Made by a program: the position numbers and the translations under genes. Positions 38,947-48,529 of a DNA stretch of 64,000 nucleotides are shown here, one piece after another (the first letter of the stretch is position 1; the number at the start of each line of letters is the position of its first letter). The notes under the pieces were generated by a model, which saw nothing but the letters and a program-made list of their open reading frames with translations, made no database searches and had not been told where the DNA came from. This stretch comes from Alphaproteobacteria bacterium (GTDB lineage: Bacteria; Pseudomonadota; Alphaproteobacteria; Sphingomonadales; Sphingomonadaceae). Location of the stretch: the NCBI GenBank assembly GCA_019232625.1, contig JAFANP010000014.1, positions 38,027 through 102,026 of the forward strand, written 5' to 3'.

Positions 38947-39157
38947 GGCAAGGTTCCGGCGATTCGTCCCGTCGAAGGCGCGGTCCGTCGTGGGTTGTGC
39001 CGGCTTTCGTTGACGGTTCGCCGCCACCCCCGCATTCCGATCCTCGTTAGCGGGAGCGCGGCCCCCGGGGGAACCGAAGGGCGGCGCGAGACGGGCGGGG
39101 CATCGAGGGCGCGAGGCGCTCCTTCAGATCAGCCGGCCGCATGAAATTGGGATCCGA

Positions 39158-39799
39158 ATGCTCGGTTCACTCCGGCCGCGGCTTTTTGCGGCCTTTGTCC
39201 TGGCGGCCTTCGCCTTCGTCTCCACGCCGGCTCTGGCCGCGGACGGCGAGGGGGCGCCGGTGGTGCAGACCGCCTCCATCGCGACCCTTCCCAATCTCGC
39301 CGCCATCGTGCGCGACCAGACCGCCCAGGCCGAGCGGAGCGCCGCCCCCGCCCCCACGGCCGCGATCGCCACGGCGACGCCGCGGCCCCTGCGCGACATG
39401 GTCGTCTCGTTCGTCGACTACGGCAATTACGACGCGGAGCAGCTCTGCCTCGCCAAGGCGGTCTATTTCGAGGCGCGCAGCGAATCGCTCGAAGGCCAGC
39501 TCGCCGTCGCCGAGGTCGTGCTCAACCGCGCCGCGTCGGGCCGCTACCCGCCGACGGTCTGCGCCGTCGTCACCCAGCACGCGCAATTCTCCTTCATCCG
39601 CGCCGGCCGCTTCCCGACGCCCGACACGAGCAGCGAGGGCTGGCACAAGGCGCTCGCCATCGCCGACATCGCCGCCAAGCGCCTCGCCAGCCAGGTCGGC
39701 CGCGACGTCCTCTGGTACCACGCCACCTACGTCGCCCCCGCCTGGGGCCGCCAGCGCACCCGCGCGGCGCAGATCGGCACCCACATCTTCTACAGCTGA
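39158..39799 (+). CDS. SleB-family cell wall hydrolase
   Basis: 213 aa with signal peptide ending near TPALAADG. The hydrolase domain (about residues 95-213) has CLAKAVYFEARSESLEGQLAVAEVVLNR, where the Glu is the lytic transglycosylase-type catalytic residue, and later WYHATYVAPAW. It probably cleaves peptidoglycan in the periplasm. GGGA six bases upstream supports ATG 39158. The 210 bp before it contain no gene that I can support. Confidence 0.88.
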   Translation: MLGSLRPRLFAAFVLAAFAFVSTPALAADGEGAPVVQTASIATLPNLAAIVRDQTAQAERSAAPAPTAAIATATPRPLRDMVVSFVDYGNYDAEQLCLAKAVYFEARSESLEGQLAVAEVVLNRAASGRYPPTVCAVVTQHAQFSFIRAGRFPTPDTSSEGWHKALAIADIAAKRLASQVGRDVLWYHATYVAPAWGRQRTRAAQIGTHIFYS

Positions 39800-39824
39800 G
39801 GCGGCGCCTCGGCCCCGCTCGGGC

Positions 39825-40070
39825 TCAGCCGAGGTCGGCGACCGACAGCAGGACGAGGCCGGCGATTATCAGGATCCCCCAGCGCACCGCGCGTTCGAGC
39901 GCGAAGTTGCTGGTGCGCGACAGGATCACCGCGCTGGCCGGCATGATGATCAGGAACAGGCCGACGGAAAGGGCGATGCCCGCCTTCCAGTCGACCAGCG
40001 CGAACCCCGCCACCGCAAGCGCCGCCCACAGGATGCAGAAGGCCAGCGCTTCGGGGTAGAGCTTGGGCAT
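39825..40070 (-). CDS. Small membrane protein
   Basis: 81 aa with three hydrophobic helices (AFCILWAALAVAGFALV, GIALSVGLFLIIMPASAVI and WGILIIAGLVLLSVADL). No family recognised. Its ATG overlaps the stop of the phosphomannomutase gene as TGATG, so it is translated from the same message. Confidence 0.75.
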   Translation of the reverse strand: MPKLYPEALAFCILWAALAVAGFALVDWKAGIALSVGLFLIIMPASAVILSRTSNFALERAVRWGILIIAGLVLLSVADLG

Positions 40071-41452
40071 CAATGCGCCGCCTGCGGGCCGCGCGCGATG
40101 CCGGAGAGGGCCAGCTGCCGGTCGATCTGGCTCATCAGCCGCTCGACGGCCTCGCCGTCCCGTCCCTCCGCGCGCGCCACCAGCACGTCCTGGGTGTTGG
40201 ACGCGCGCAGCAGCCACCAGCCGTCGTCGGTTGAGACTCTCGCGCCGTCGGTGCGATCGACCCGCGCCCCGTCCCGCTCGAGCCGGTCCAGCACCTCGTC
40301 GACCACCGCGAACTTGCGGCTCTCGTCGACCTGGAAGCGTAGCTCGGGCGTGTTGACCATCGCCGGCATGGCGTCGCGAAGCGCGGCGAGGCTGCGGCCG
40401 AGCCCGCTCACCGCCCGGATCAGGCGGAGCGCCGCATAGATGCCGTCGTCGAAGCCGTACCATTCGTGCGCGAAGAAGACGTGGCCGCTCATCTCGCCGG
40501 CCAAGGGGGCGCCCGTTTCCTTCATCTTGGTCTTGATCAGGCTGTGCCCGGTCTTCCACATCACCGGCTTGCCGCCGAGCTCGGCGACCCGGTCGAACAG
40601 GGCCTGGCTCGCCTTGACGTCGGCGATGATCGTCGAGCCGGGGAGCGCCTCGAGCACCGGCTCGGCGAGGATGGCGAGCAGCTGGTCGCCCCAGACGACG
40701 CGGCCCTCGCCGTCGACCGCGCCGATCCGGTCGGCATCGCCGTCGAGCGCGACTCCGAAGTCGAGCCCCTTCTCGCGGACGAGCCGCTTCAGGTCCTCGA
40801 GATTGGCCTCGACGGTGGGGTCCGGATGGTGGTTGGGGAAGCGCCCGTCCACCTCGGTGTAGAGGGTGAAATGCTCGCCCGGCAGGCGCTTCACCAGCCT
40901 GTCGACGATCGGTCCGCCGGCGCCGTTGCCCGCGTCCCAGCCGATCCGGAGCGGCCGCGCGTCGAAGCCCGTGAGGAGCCGGTCGACATAGCGCTCGACG
41001 ACCGCCTCGTCCGCGACCTTGCCGGACCCTTCCTCCCAGTCGCCCTCGGCCGCCATGCGGCCCAGCGCCTGGATGCGCTCGCCGAAGAAGGCGTTGTGCC
41101 GGAGAACCATCTTGAAGCCGTTATAATCGGCCGGATTGTGGCTGCCCGTGATCTGGATGCCGCCGTCGACGTCCAGCTCCGCCTCGGCATAATAGAGCAT
41201 CGCCGTGGGGCCGAGGCCGATTCGCACGACGTCGCAGCCGCTCCGCACCAGGCCCTGGATCAGCCGGGCCTCGAGCGCCGGGGAGCTTTCCCGGCCGTCG
41301 CGCCCTACCGCCACCCGCCGGCCGCCGGCCCGCCGGACGAACGTTCCGAAGCTGCGGCCGACGGCCTCCGCATCGTCCTCGCCGAGCGTGTCGCCGACCA
41401 CCCCCCTGATGTCATATTCGCGCAGCGAGGTGGGATTGAAGCGGTGGCTCAT
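40070..41452 (-). CDS. Phosphomannomutase/phosphoglucomutase
   Basis: 460 aa alpha-D-phosphohexomutase. FNPTSLREYDIRG is the start; the active-site serine is in QITGSHNPADYNG; metal binding is DGDADRIG; the sugar-binding loop is GEMSGHVFF; and the phosphate-binding loop is WWLLRASNTQDVLV. It supplies mannose-1-P or glucose-1-P for nucleotide sugars. Overlaps the small membrane gene by TGATG. Confidence 0.95.
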   Translation of the reverse strand: MSHRFNPTSLREYDIRGVVGDTLGEDDAEAVGRSFGTFVRRAGGRRVAVGRDGRESSPALEARLIQGLVRSGCDVVRIGLGPTAMLYYAEAELDVDGGIQITGSHNPADYNGFKMVLRHNAFFGERIQALGRMAAEGDWEEGSGKVADEAVVERYVDRLLTGFDARPLRIGWDAGNGAGGPIVDRLVKRLPGEHFTLYTEVDGRFPNHHPDPTVEANLEDLKRLVREKGLDFGVALDGDADRIGAVDGEGRVVWGDQLLAILAEPVLEALPGSTIIADVKASQALFDRVAELGGKPVMWKTGHSLIKTKMKETGAPLAGEMSGHVFFAHEWYGFDDGIYAALRLIRAVSGLGRSLAALRDAMPAMVNTPELRFQVDESRKFAVVDEVLDRLERDGARVDRTDGARVSTDDGWWLLRASNTQDVLVARAEGRDGEAVERLMSQIDRQLALSGIARGPQAAH

Positions 41453-41496
41453 CGCGGACTCCGGCAGGGATTGGGAACGGGGAAGAAGACGCGCCC

Positions 41497-41910
41497 CTAA
41501 GACGCGCGAGGCGTGCGGCGGTTCATTTCGGCGACGAGCGTGTCGCGCGCGACGTTGACCCGGCGCGCGAGCTCGGCCGAGCCGCCCGCATCCGGGTGCA
41601 CTCGGGCGATCAGGCGGCGGTGGGCGTCGCGAATCTCGGCCAGCGTCGCCCCTTCCCGCACCCCGAGCAGGCGGCGCGCGTCGTCGACCGGCATGGTCGG
41701 CGCGGCGGGCCTGGGCCGGCGCCACGCCGCCCAGAGGAGGCTGCCGCCCATCAGCGCCGCGCCCGGGATCAGCCGACCGGTGGTGAGGAAGCGCAGGCCG
41801 AGCAGGAAGACGAATCCCGCCGCCATGTCCTCGTAGGTGAAGCCCCTGAGGCGCCCCGTCGACCAGGCCCAGACGAGGGCGCCCGCGGCGAGGAGGAGCA
41901 GGAGCCCCAT
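41497..41910 (-). CDS. Membrane-anchored DnaJ-domain protein
   Basis: 137 aa. Two hydrophobic helices (LLLLLAAGALVWAWSTG and MAAGFVFLLGLRFLTTG) precede a C-terminal J-domain with the HPD motif in RLIARVHPDAGG. It probably recruits DnaK to the membrane. ATG overlaps the mipZ stop as TGATG, so the pair is coupled. Confidence 0.9.
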   Translation of the reverse strand: MGLLLLLAAGALVWAWSTGRLRGFTYEDMAAGFVFLLGLRFLTTGRLIPGAALMGGSLLWAAWRRPRPAAPTMPVDDARRLLGVREGATLAEIRDAHRRLIARVHPDAGGSAELARRVNVARDTLVAEMNRRTPRAS

Positions 41911-42710
41911 CAGCCCGCGGCCGATGCGCGCGGCGCGGCGGGATGGCCTTCCTGCGGGAGGCCGAAGCCGGCGATCATCTCGCGAAGCTCCTGGCGCGCC
42001 GCGATATGGGCGATCCCGACCTCGCCGAGATGCGGAAGGTCGAGGAGGGTGAGCCCCTTCGGGAAGAGCTCGCGGTAGATGACCCGCTCGCCGAGGCCGG
42101 GGATGACCCGGAAGCCGACCCGGCGGGAGAGCTCGCCGAGCGCCTCGCCGACCCGGCGCATGTTGCGCGCCTCGATATGCTGCATCCGGTTCCTCAGCAC
42201 CACCCAGTCGACGCTGGCGCCGTGCGTCTTGGCGCGCTGGGTGCGGCTGTTCCACACCAGCTCGGCGTAGAAGCTCGGGCGGCGGACGCGGTAGGTCTCG
42301 GAATCGACCTGGCCGATGAGGTCGAGGTCGACGAAGCTGTCGTTGATCGGGGTGACGAGGGTGTCGGCGCGCAGCATCGCCAGCCGGGCGTCCGGATCGT
42401 CGCGGCCGGGCGTGTCGACCACGACGACGTCGACGCCTTCGGAGACCCGGTCGAGCACCGCGTCGAGCGACTCCCCCTTGGCGGGATCGAAGGTCTCGTA
42501 GACCGGCATCGGCAGCGCGACGCCGAGGCGCTTCACCGTCTCGCCGCGATTGTCGAGATAGCGGCCGAGGGTGCGCTGGCGCGTGTCGAGATCGACCGCG
42601 GCGACGCGGCGGCCGGCGGCGGCCAGAGCGACCGCGCTGTGCACGGCCGTGGTCGACTTGCCGGTTCCGCCCTTCTCGTTGGCGAATATTATGAAGTGCG
42701 GCGCCGCCAT
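41910..42710 (-). CDS. mipZ: Division plane positioning ATPase MipZ
   Basis: 266 aa ParA-like ATPase. The deviant Walker A is KGGTGKST (13-20), Walker B is VVVVDTPGRDD, and the family segment RTQRAKTHGASVDWVVLRNRM is present. In alphaproteobacteria it forms a gradient from the poles and inhibits FtsZ assembly. Divergent from panC. Confidence 0.95.
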   Translation of the reverse strand: MAAPHFIIFANEKGGTGKSTTAVHSAVALAAAGRRVAAVDLDTRQRTLGRYLDNRGETVKRLGVALPMPVYETFDPAKGESLDAVLDRVSEGVDVVVVDTPGRDDPDARLAMLRADTLVTPINDSFVDLDLIGQVDSETYRVRRPSFYAELVWNSRTQRAKTHGASVDWVVLRNRMQHIEARNMRRVGEALGELSRRVGFRVIPGLGERVIYRELFPKGLTLLDLPHLGEVGIAHIAARQELREMIAGFGLPQEGHPAAPRASAAG

Positions 42711-42792
42711 GTAACCCCAGCCGTATGTCTTGATTCTGCCCCGATCGCCGCCCAAGGGCGACGGCCAAGCTGATATCGGAGGCGGCAAGAGG

Positions 42793-43638
42793 GTGCAAAC
42801 GGTCCGTGACATCGAAGCGCTGCGCCAGGCCGTCGCCGACCTGCGGGCCGCCGGCGGGCCGATCGCCCTGGTGCCGACCATGGGCGCGCTGCATGCCGGC
42901 CACATGGCGCTCGTCGCCGAGGCCCGGCGGCGGGCGAGCCACGTCGTGGCCTCGATCTTCGTCAACCCGATGCAGTTCGCTGCGAACGAGGACCTGTCCA
43001 CCTATCCGCGCCGCGAGGCGGGCGACGCCAAGATGCTCGACGAGGAGGGGTGCGCCCTGCTCTGGGCGCCGGACGTCGGGGCCATGTATCCCGCCGGCTT
43101 CGCGAGCGCGGTGAGGGTGGGCGGGGTCGGCGAGGGCCTCGACGGAGCCGCCCGCCCGGGCCATTTCGAGGGCGTCGCGACGGTCGTCCTGAAGCTCCTC
43201 AACCAGGTGCGGCCGGACGTCGCCCTGTTCGGCGAGAAGGATTATCAGCAGCTCGCCGTGATCCGCAGGATGGTGCGCGACCTCGATCTCGCGGTGGAGA
43301 TAGTCGGCGTGCCGACGCAGCGCGACGCGGACGGCCTCGCCCTCTCGTCGCGCAACGCCTATCTGACCGACGAGGAGCGGCGGGCGGCCCGGGCGCTGCC
43401 CCGCGCGCTGGGCGAGGCCGCCGGCGCCATCCGGGCGGGAGGGGCGGTCGCCCCCGCCCTCGCCGCCGCGGTCGACAAGCTGGCGAAGGCGGGCTTCGAC
43501 CCCATCGACTATGTCGAGCTGCGCGACGCCGAGACGCTGGCGCCGCTCGACGCGCTCGACCGTCCCGCCCGCCTGCTCGCGGCGGCGCGGATCGGGCGCA
43601 CCCGCCTCATCGACAACCTGCCGGTCGCCCCGGCCTGA
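42793..43638 (+). CDS. panC: Pantothenate synthetase
   Basis: 281 aa. VPTMGALHAGHMALV carries the HIGH-type motif; FVNPMQFAANEDLSTYPR and FGEKDYQQLAVIRRMV are active-site segments; LSSRNAYLTDEER is the KMSKS-like region. It joins pantoate and beta-alanine. GTG 42793 is chosen since the translation starts VQTVRDIEALR and GGAGG lies upstream. No panB adjacent. Confidence 0.96.
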   Translation: MQTVRDIEALRQAVADLRAAGGPIALVPTMGALHAGHMALVAEARRRASHVVASIFVNPMQFAANEDLSTYPRREAGDAKMLDEEGCALLWAPDVGAMYPAGFASAVRVGGVGEGLDGAARPGHFEGVATVVLKLLNQVRPDVALFGEKDYQQLAVIRRMVRDLDLAVEIVGVPTQRDADGLALSSRNAYLTDEERRAARALPRALGEAAGAIRAGGAVAPALAAAVDKLAKAGFDPIDYVELRDAETLAPLDALDRPARLLAAARIGRTRLIDNLPVAPA

Positions 43639-43733
43639 GGCACCCCGCCGCATGGTATCGGCGGCGTTAACCATTTGTTGTACATCGCCGACGCAACCTC
43701 GCGTTCAACGCCACGACGACGAGGGCAATGAAC

Positions 43734-44033
43734 ATGGGGAACAGCCTGAAATCCGCCGCTTTCCTGATCGAAAGCCGCCTCTGCGAAGCCGCGCTCGGCG
43801 ATGCCGAGGCCCTTTACGAGCTCGGGATCGCCTATTCGACCGGCACGCACGGCATCGAGGTCGACCTCATCGAGGCGCACAAATGGTTCAACCTCGCCGC
43901 CCTCAACGGCAGCGAGCGGGGCCAGGCCTGCCGTGCCGAGATCGCCGAGGAGATGACCGCGCGTGAGATCGCCGAGGCGCAGCGCCAGGCCCGCGCCTGG
44001 CTCGGCGAGACGGCGATGCGCCGCGCCGCCTAA
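43734..44033 (+). CDS. SEL1/TPR-like small protein
   Basis: 99 aa with one SEL1-type repeat: ALGDAEALYELGIAYSTG followed by EAHKWFNLAALNGSERGQ. No signal peptide. ATG 43734 has GAGG at a better distance than ATG 43728. A TTAACC-N5-TTG motif, half of a CtrA-type site, lies about 65 bp upstream. Function unknown. Confidence 0.8.
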   Translation: MGNSLKSAAFLIESRLCEAALGDAEALYELGIAYSTGTHGIEVDLIEAHKWFNLAALNGSERGQACRAEIAEEMTAREIAEAQRQARAWLGETAMRRAA

Positions 44034-44034
44034 G

Positions 44035-44143
44035 CTCCCCTCCCTGCACGCGGGGAGTGGTCGGGGGGTGGGCGCGTCTCGGGACGCCTACCGCCCTTCA
44101 TCGACCGACCCACCCCAAGCCCCTCTTCGTATCGAAGGAGGGG
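44035..44143. repeat. Intergenic palindromic repeat
   Basis: CTCCCC-N11-GGGGAG (44035-44057) and GGGGGGTGGG near 44062 with CGACCCACCCC near 44106 form nested inverted repeats in the gap between convergent genes. It is a repeat or terminator-like structure with no coding content that I can support. Confidence 0.45.
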
Positions 44144-44146
44144 GAC

Positions 44147-46195
44147 TCAGTTCGCTCCGTTCTCATATTTCCTGAACCAGGCGATGATCGCCGCCGCCTT
44201 CGCCGCGGCCTGGCTGGGCCTGGAAGCGATCGCGCCGTGGCCGACCCCCGGCACCTTCACCAGCGCGGTCGGCACGCCCCGGATCTGCAGCGCCGCATAG
44301 AGCTGCTCCGCCTCGCTGACGGGCGTGCGGTAATCCTCGCTGCCCACCACCACCAGGGTCGGCGTATGGATGTTGCCGGCCAGCGACAGCGGCGAACGCG
44401 ACCAATAGGCGGTCGGATCCTCCCAGGGCAGCTTCTCGAACCAGTAGCGCGACGTGAACAAGGTCATGTCCATGGTCAGCGCCTCGCTCGTCCAGTTGAT
44501 CACCGGCTTCTGCGCGGCGGCGGCCTTGAACCGGTCCGTCTTGCCGACGATCCAGGTGGTGAGCACGCCGCCGCCCGATCCGCCGGTGACGAACAGCCGC
44601 TGCGGATCGGCGAAGCCCTGCGCCACCGCCGCGTCGACCGCCGCCATCAGGTCGTCATAGTCGCGCCCCGGATAGGCGTGGTGGATGAGGTTGGCGAATT
44701 CGGCGCCGTAGGAGGAGGAGCCGCGGGGGTTGGTCGACAGCACCGCATAGCCCGCGGCGGCGTAGAGCTGGTTGTCGGTGGAGAAATAGGGTCCGTAGGC
44801 GGCGACCGGCCCGCCATGTATCTCGAGGATCAGCGGCACGCGCTGGCCCTCGCGCCAGGAGGGCGGGAGGGTAAGCCAGGCGTCGATCGGGCGATTGTCG
44901 AACGACGTCACCGCGATCTTGCGGACCTCGCCGAGCCGCTTCCCGCCGAGCAGGTCGGCGTTGAGGTGCGTCAGCTGCCGCGACGCCCCCCCGCTGACGA
45001 CCGCCACGTCCGCCGGCCGGGCCGGCGAGCCGGCGGTGATCGCGACGGCGCCGTTGCGGGCGACGGTGAAGCTGCCGCCGGCATAGGGCCGGTCGAGACC
45101 GCTCCCCGCCAGCGCGTCGGTGACGGGCCGGACGCTGCCGTCTAGGCCGATGCGGGACACGCGGGTGAGGCCGCGATCCTCGTAGGAGACGTAGATCGAG
45201 CGGCCGTCCGCCGCCCAGACCGGCGCGTTGACGCTGCGGTCGAGCGATTCGGCGAGCGCGCGGCGGCCGCTGCCGTCGCGATTCATCACGTAGAGCACGT
45301 CGCTCTGATAGGAGAGGCGCTTGTCGTCATAGCCGACATAGGCGATCAGCCTTCCGTCGGGCGAGACGACCGGCTGCTCGTCCGGGCCGCGCCGGTCGGT
45401 GAGGGTCCGCACCGTTCCGCCGTCCACGTCGAGCGCGTAGATTTCCGTGTCGAAAGGCTCGCGCTCCCAATTGGCGTTGCGGTTGCCGGAGAAGACGAGC
45501 GTTCGGCCGTCCGGCGACCAGGAGAGCGGGCCGTCATTGTTGCGGGCCCCGAAGGTGAGCTGGCGCGGCGCTCCGCCGTCCGCGGAGACCAGGAACAGCT
45601 GGGTGTAACCGGGCTTCACATAGCCGTCGGCGTCCGAGCGGTAGGCGACGGCGGTGTGGATCTCGAGCGCCGGCGCCCATTGCGCGCCGTCGGGCTTGGG
45701 CGGCGCGGCGCCGAGCTTGGCGTCGTCGTCGGGGACGAACATGGAATAGGCGATCCGCCGCCCGTCGGGCGACCAGGCGATCGAGGAGGGCGATTGCGGA
45801 AGGCCGGTGATCCGCACCGATTGGCCGCTCTCCATCCAGCGCACGAAGAGCTGCGGCGCGCCGCCTTCCCCGCTCGAGACGTAAGCGAGGCGCCGCCCGT
45901 CCGGGGACCAGCGGGGCTGGCTGTGATTGCCGGGGCCGGCGACGAGCGGCAGCTGCTCGCCGCTGCGCGTGTCGACCAGCCAGAGGGTGGAGCGCATCCG
46001 GTCGGTCATCACGTCGCCCGAGCGGCGGACGTAGGCGATCCTCGTCCCGTCCGGGCTGATCTGCGGATCCGAGGCGACTTCGAGCGAGAAGAGGTCGATC
46101 CCCGCGAAGGTGGTGGCAGGGCCTTCCGGCGGCGCGGCGGCGGCGGGGGCGGCGAGCCCGGCGAGCAGGATGACGGCGCAGATTCGCTTCAGCAT
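44147..46195 (-). CDS. S9-family serine peptidase (acylaminoacyl-peptidase-like)
   Basis: 682 aa with signal peptide ending near APAAAAPP. The N-terminal half is a WD40-like beta-propeller made of repeats such as SPDGRRLAYVSS and SPDGRTLVFSGN. The C-terminal hydrolase has Ser in FVTGGSGGGVLTTW, Asp in VVGSEDYRTPV and His in PGVGHGAI. It should trim peptides in the periplasm or at the cell surface. Confidence 0.94.
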   Translation of the reverse strand: MLKRICAVILLAGLAAPAAAAPPEGPATTFAGIDLFSLEVASDPQISPDGTRIAYVRRSGDVMTDRMRSTLWLVDTRSGEQLPLVAGPGNHSQPRWSPDGRRLAYVSSGEGGAPQLFVRWMESGQSVRITGLPQSPSSIAWSPDGRRIAYSMFVPDDDAKLGAAPPKPDGAQWAPALEIHTAVAYRSDADGYVKPGYTQLFLVSADGGAPRQLTFGARNNDGPLSWSPDGRTLVFSGNRNANWEREPFDTEIYALDVDGGTVRTLTDRRGPDEQPVVSPDGRLIAYVGYDDKRLSYQSDVLYVMNRDGSGRRALAESLDRSVNAPVWAADGRSIYVSYEDRGLTRVSRIGLDGSVRPVTDALAGSGLDRPYAGGSFTVARNGAVAITAGSPARPADVAVVSGGASRQLTHLNADLLGGKRLGEVRKIAVTSFDNRPIDAWLTLPPSWREGQRVPLILEIHGGPVAAYGPYFSTDNQLYAAAGYAVLSTNPRGSSSYGAEFANLIHHAYPGRDYDDLMAAVDAAVAQGFADPQRLFVTGGSGGGVLTTWIVGKTDRFKAAAAQKPVINWTSEALTMDMTLFTSRYWFEKLPWEDPTAYWSRSPLSLAGNIHTPTLVVVGSEDYRTPVSEAEQLYAALQIRGVPTALVKVPGVGHGAIASRPSQAAAKAAAIIAWFRKYENGAN

Positions 46196-46225
46196 GGCGG
46201 CCCCTTGGTTCGTTACGGCAGCGGC

Positions 46226-47368
46226 TTATGCGTCAGCGCCGCTCTTGCGGAAAGGCGTCATTTCCCGAAGCTCGGCAATCTCGTGCGTCACCGCGGCCCG
46301 CTCCCGGGCGAGGAAGTCGGCGACGGCGCCGCGGAAATTGCGGTCGGCGATGAAATGGGCGGACCAGGTCGGCACCGGGGCGTAGCCGCGGCTCAGCTTG
46401 TGGGCGCCCTGCGCGCCGGCCTCGACCCGGGCGAGGCCGCGGGCGATCGCCGCCTCGATGGCCTGGTAGTAGCATATCTCGAAATGGAGCCCCGGGACTT
46501 CGGCCACGGTGCCCCAATAGCGCCCGTAGAGCGTGTCGGCGCCGACCAGGTTCAGCGCCCCCGCAATCGGCCTCCCCGCCTCACGGGCGAAGATGAGCAG
46601 CACCCGGTCGGCCATCCGCTCCCCGAGCAGCGAGAAGAACCGGCGAGTGAGATAGGGGCGCCCCCATTTGCGCGAACCGGTGTCCTGGTAGAAGGCCCAG
46701 AAGGCGTCCCAATGCGCCTCGGTGATCGCCGCGCCGGTGACATGCTCGACCGTCAGCCCCTCGAGCGCCGCGGCGCGCTCCTTGCGGATCGCCTTGCGCT
46801 TGCGTGAGGAGAGATCGGCGAGGAAGTCCTCGAAGCCGGCATAGCCGCGGTTCGACCAGTGGAACTGGCTGTCGACCCGGATCAGCCAGCCCGCCTTCTC
46901 GAACAGGCCGACCTCCTCCTCCGCGATGAAGGTGGCGTGCGCCGAGGAGAGGCCGTTCTGCCGAACCACCGCCTCGGCCGCTCCGATCAGCGCCGGCGCA
47001 AGCTCCGGCCGCCGGGCGAGCAGGCGGCGGCCCGGCACCGGCGTGAACGGCACGGCGATCTGTAGCTTCGGGTAATAGTCCCCGCCCGCCTGCTCGAAGG
47101 CATGGGCCCAGGCGTGGTCGAACACATATTCGCCCTGGCTGTGGCTCTTGAGATAGGCCGGCATCACCGCCGCCGGAGCGCCCCCCTCTCCGTCGATCGC
47201 TATCGGCACGGGCTGCCAGCCGGTACCCACGGTCGCGCTCCCGGATTCCTCGAGCGCGGAGAGAAAGGCGTGCGTCAGGAAGGGATTGCCGGCGCCGGCG
47301 CAGCGGTCCCACGCCTCGGCCTCGAAGCTGGCGACGCCCGGCGCGATCCGCGCAACGACCTCGCTCAC
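46226..47368 (-). CDS. GNAT/FemAB-like N-acyltransferase (COG3146 type)
   Basis: 380 aa. YLKSHSQGEYVFDHAWAHAFE, SSRKRKAIRKERAAA and LHFEICYYQAIEAAI are features of the DUF482/COG3146 group, a duplicated GNAT fold related to peptidyl transferases. The substrate is unknown. GTG start overlaps the GDPD stop as GTGA. Confidence 0.88.
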   Translation of the reverse strand: MSEVVARIAPGVASFEAEAWDRCAGAGNPFLTHAFLSALEESGSATVGTGWQPVPIAIDGEGGAPAAVMPAYLKSHSQGEYVFDHAWAHAFEQAGGDYYPKLQIAVPFTPVPGRRLLARRPELAPALIGAAEAVVRQNGLSSAHATFIAEEEVGLFEKAGWLIRVDSQFHWSNRGYAGFEDFLADLSSRKRKAIRKERAAALEGLTVEHVTGAAITEAHWDAFWAFYQDTGSRKWGRPYLTRRFFSLLGERMADRVLLIFAREAGRPIAGALNLVGADTLYGRYWGTVAEVPGLHFEICYYQAIEAAIARGLARVEAGAQGAHKLSRGYAPVPTWSAHFIADRNFRGAVADFLARERAAVTHEIAELREMTPFRKSGADA

Positions 47369-48093
47369 GCCGGCTCCTCGTAGATGATCTGGTCGGCATG
47401 GGCCTCGGCCCGCGCGCGGTCGGCGGCGGTGCGCACGGTCCAGGTATAGACCGCCAGGCCTTGCGAGCGCGCGCCGGATGCAAAGGCGGACGGCAGGTCG
47501 CGCACGTCGCAGGCGAGGAAATCGGCCCTCGCCCGCAACAGGGAGAGGCGCCGCTCGACGCGGCCCCGAAGGCCGTTCCGCCCACCCTCGGCGACGACGA
47601 GGCCGCGCAGGAGCGAGGGCCGGCGCGCGGCGAACCAGCGACCGACCTCCGGATTGAAGGACATCACGCCGACGGGCCCCGCATATCCTTCGAGCGCCGC
47701 GGCGACGGCGGCACAGAGCCACGCGACGCGCCGGCCCGGCGCCTTCACCTCGATGAGGAGGCCCGCGCGGCCGCCGATGCCGTGAAGCGCGTCGGCGAGC
47801 GTCGGGATCGTCCCGCCGCCGCGAAGCGCGATCCGCTTCAGCGCGGCGGCGTCCCGCTCGCCGACCGTTCCGCATTCGGCGGTGAGCCTGTCGAGCCGCT
47901 CGTCGTGGAAGACGATCGCCTCGCCGTCGCGGCTTGCCCGCACGTCGAGCTCGATGCCGTCTCCCCGCGCGACGGCGGCGGCGAAGGCGGCGAGGCCGTT
48001 CTCGGGCGCGTCCCTGCCGTGCAGCCCGCGATGGGCGAACGGCCGGGCGCCGAGGCGGTCGAGCTCAGCCCGCCTTGACGGCGACGACGGCAT
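47365..48093 (-). CDS. Glycerophosphodiester phosphodiesterase
   Basis: 242 aa. RPFAHRGLHGRDAPENGLAAF with the catalytic His-Arg and Glu, ELDVRASRDGEAIVFHDERLDR with the second His and metal ligands, and LLIEVKAP complete the site. It hydrolyses glycerophosphodiesters. No signal peptide, so cytoplasmic. Its start overlaps the ridA end by 29 bp and its stop overlaps the GNAT gene. Confidence 0.94.
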   Translation of the reverse strand: MPSSPSRRAELDRLGARPFAHRGLHGRDAPENGLAAFAAAVARGDGIELDVRASRDGEAIVFHDERLDRLTAECGTVGERDAAALKRIALRGGGTIPTLADALHGIGGRAGLLIEVKAPGRRVAWLCAAVAAALEGYAGPVGVMSFNPEVGRWFAARRPSLLRGLVVAEGGRNGLRGRVERRLSLLRARADFLACDVRDLPSAFASGARSQGLAVYTWTVRTAADRARAEAHADQIIYEEPA

Positions 48094-48529
48094 CGATCTC
48101 GACCGCCGCGCCGAGTGGGAGGACGGAGACGCCGACGGCGCTGCGGGCGTGGCGGCCGGCCTCGCCGAACACCTGCTCCATTAGCTCCGACGCGCCGTTC
48201 GCCACCTTGGGCTGGTCGGTGAAGCCGCCGGCGCTGTTGACGAAGACGCCCAGCTTGACGATCCGCTCGACGCGGTCGAGGCTGCCGAGCGCGCGGTTGA
48301 TCTGGGCGAGCAGCATCAGGCCGCAGGCGCGGGCCGCGCGCTGGCCGTATTCGAGGTCGCGATCCTCGCCGAGGCGGCCGGTGAGCAGCGCGCCGTCCTC
48401 GAACGACACCTGTCCGGAAATGTGGAGGAGGCTGCCCGCGAGGACGGTCGGCACGTAGGCCGCGACCGGGGCGGCCGGCTCCGGAAGGGTGATACCCAGC
48501 TCGGCGATTCGGGTGGCGATCTGTGTCAT
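48065..48529 (-). CDS. RidA-family (YjgF/UK114) protein
   Basis: 154 aa of the longer UK114-like subgroup: AAYVPTVLAGSLLHISGQV, LGVFVNSAGGFTDQPKVANGASELM and RHARSAVGVSVLPLGAAVEIDAVVAV. The Arg before SAVGV is the enamine/imine deaminase residue. First gene of the ridA-GDPD-GNAT operon. Confidence 0.92.
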   Translation of the reverse strand: MTQIATRIAELGITLPEPAAPVAAYVPTVLAGSLLHISGQVSFEDGALLTGRLGEDRDLEYGQRAARACGLMLLAQINRALGSLDRVERIVKLGVFVNSAGGFTDQPKVANGASELMEQVFGEAGRHARSAVGVSVLPLGAAVEIDAVVAVKAG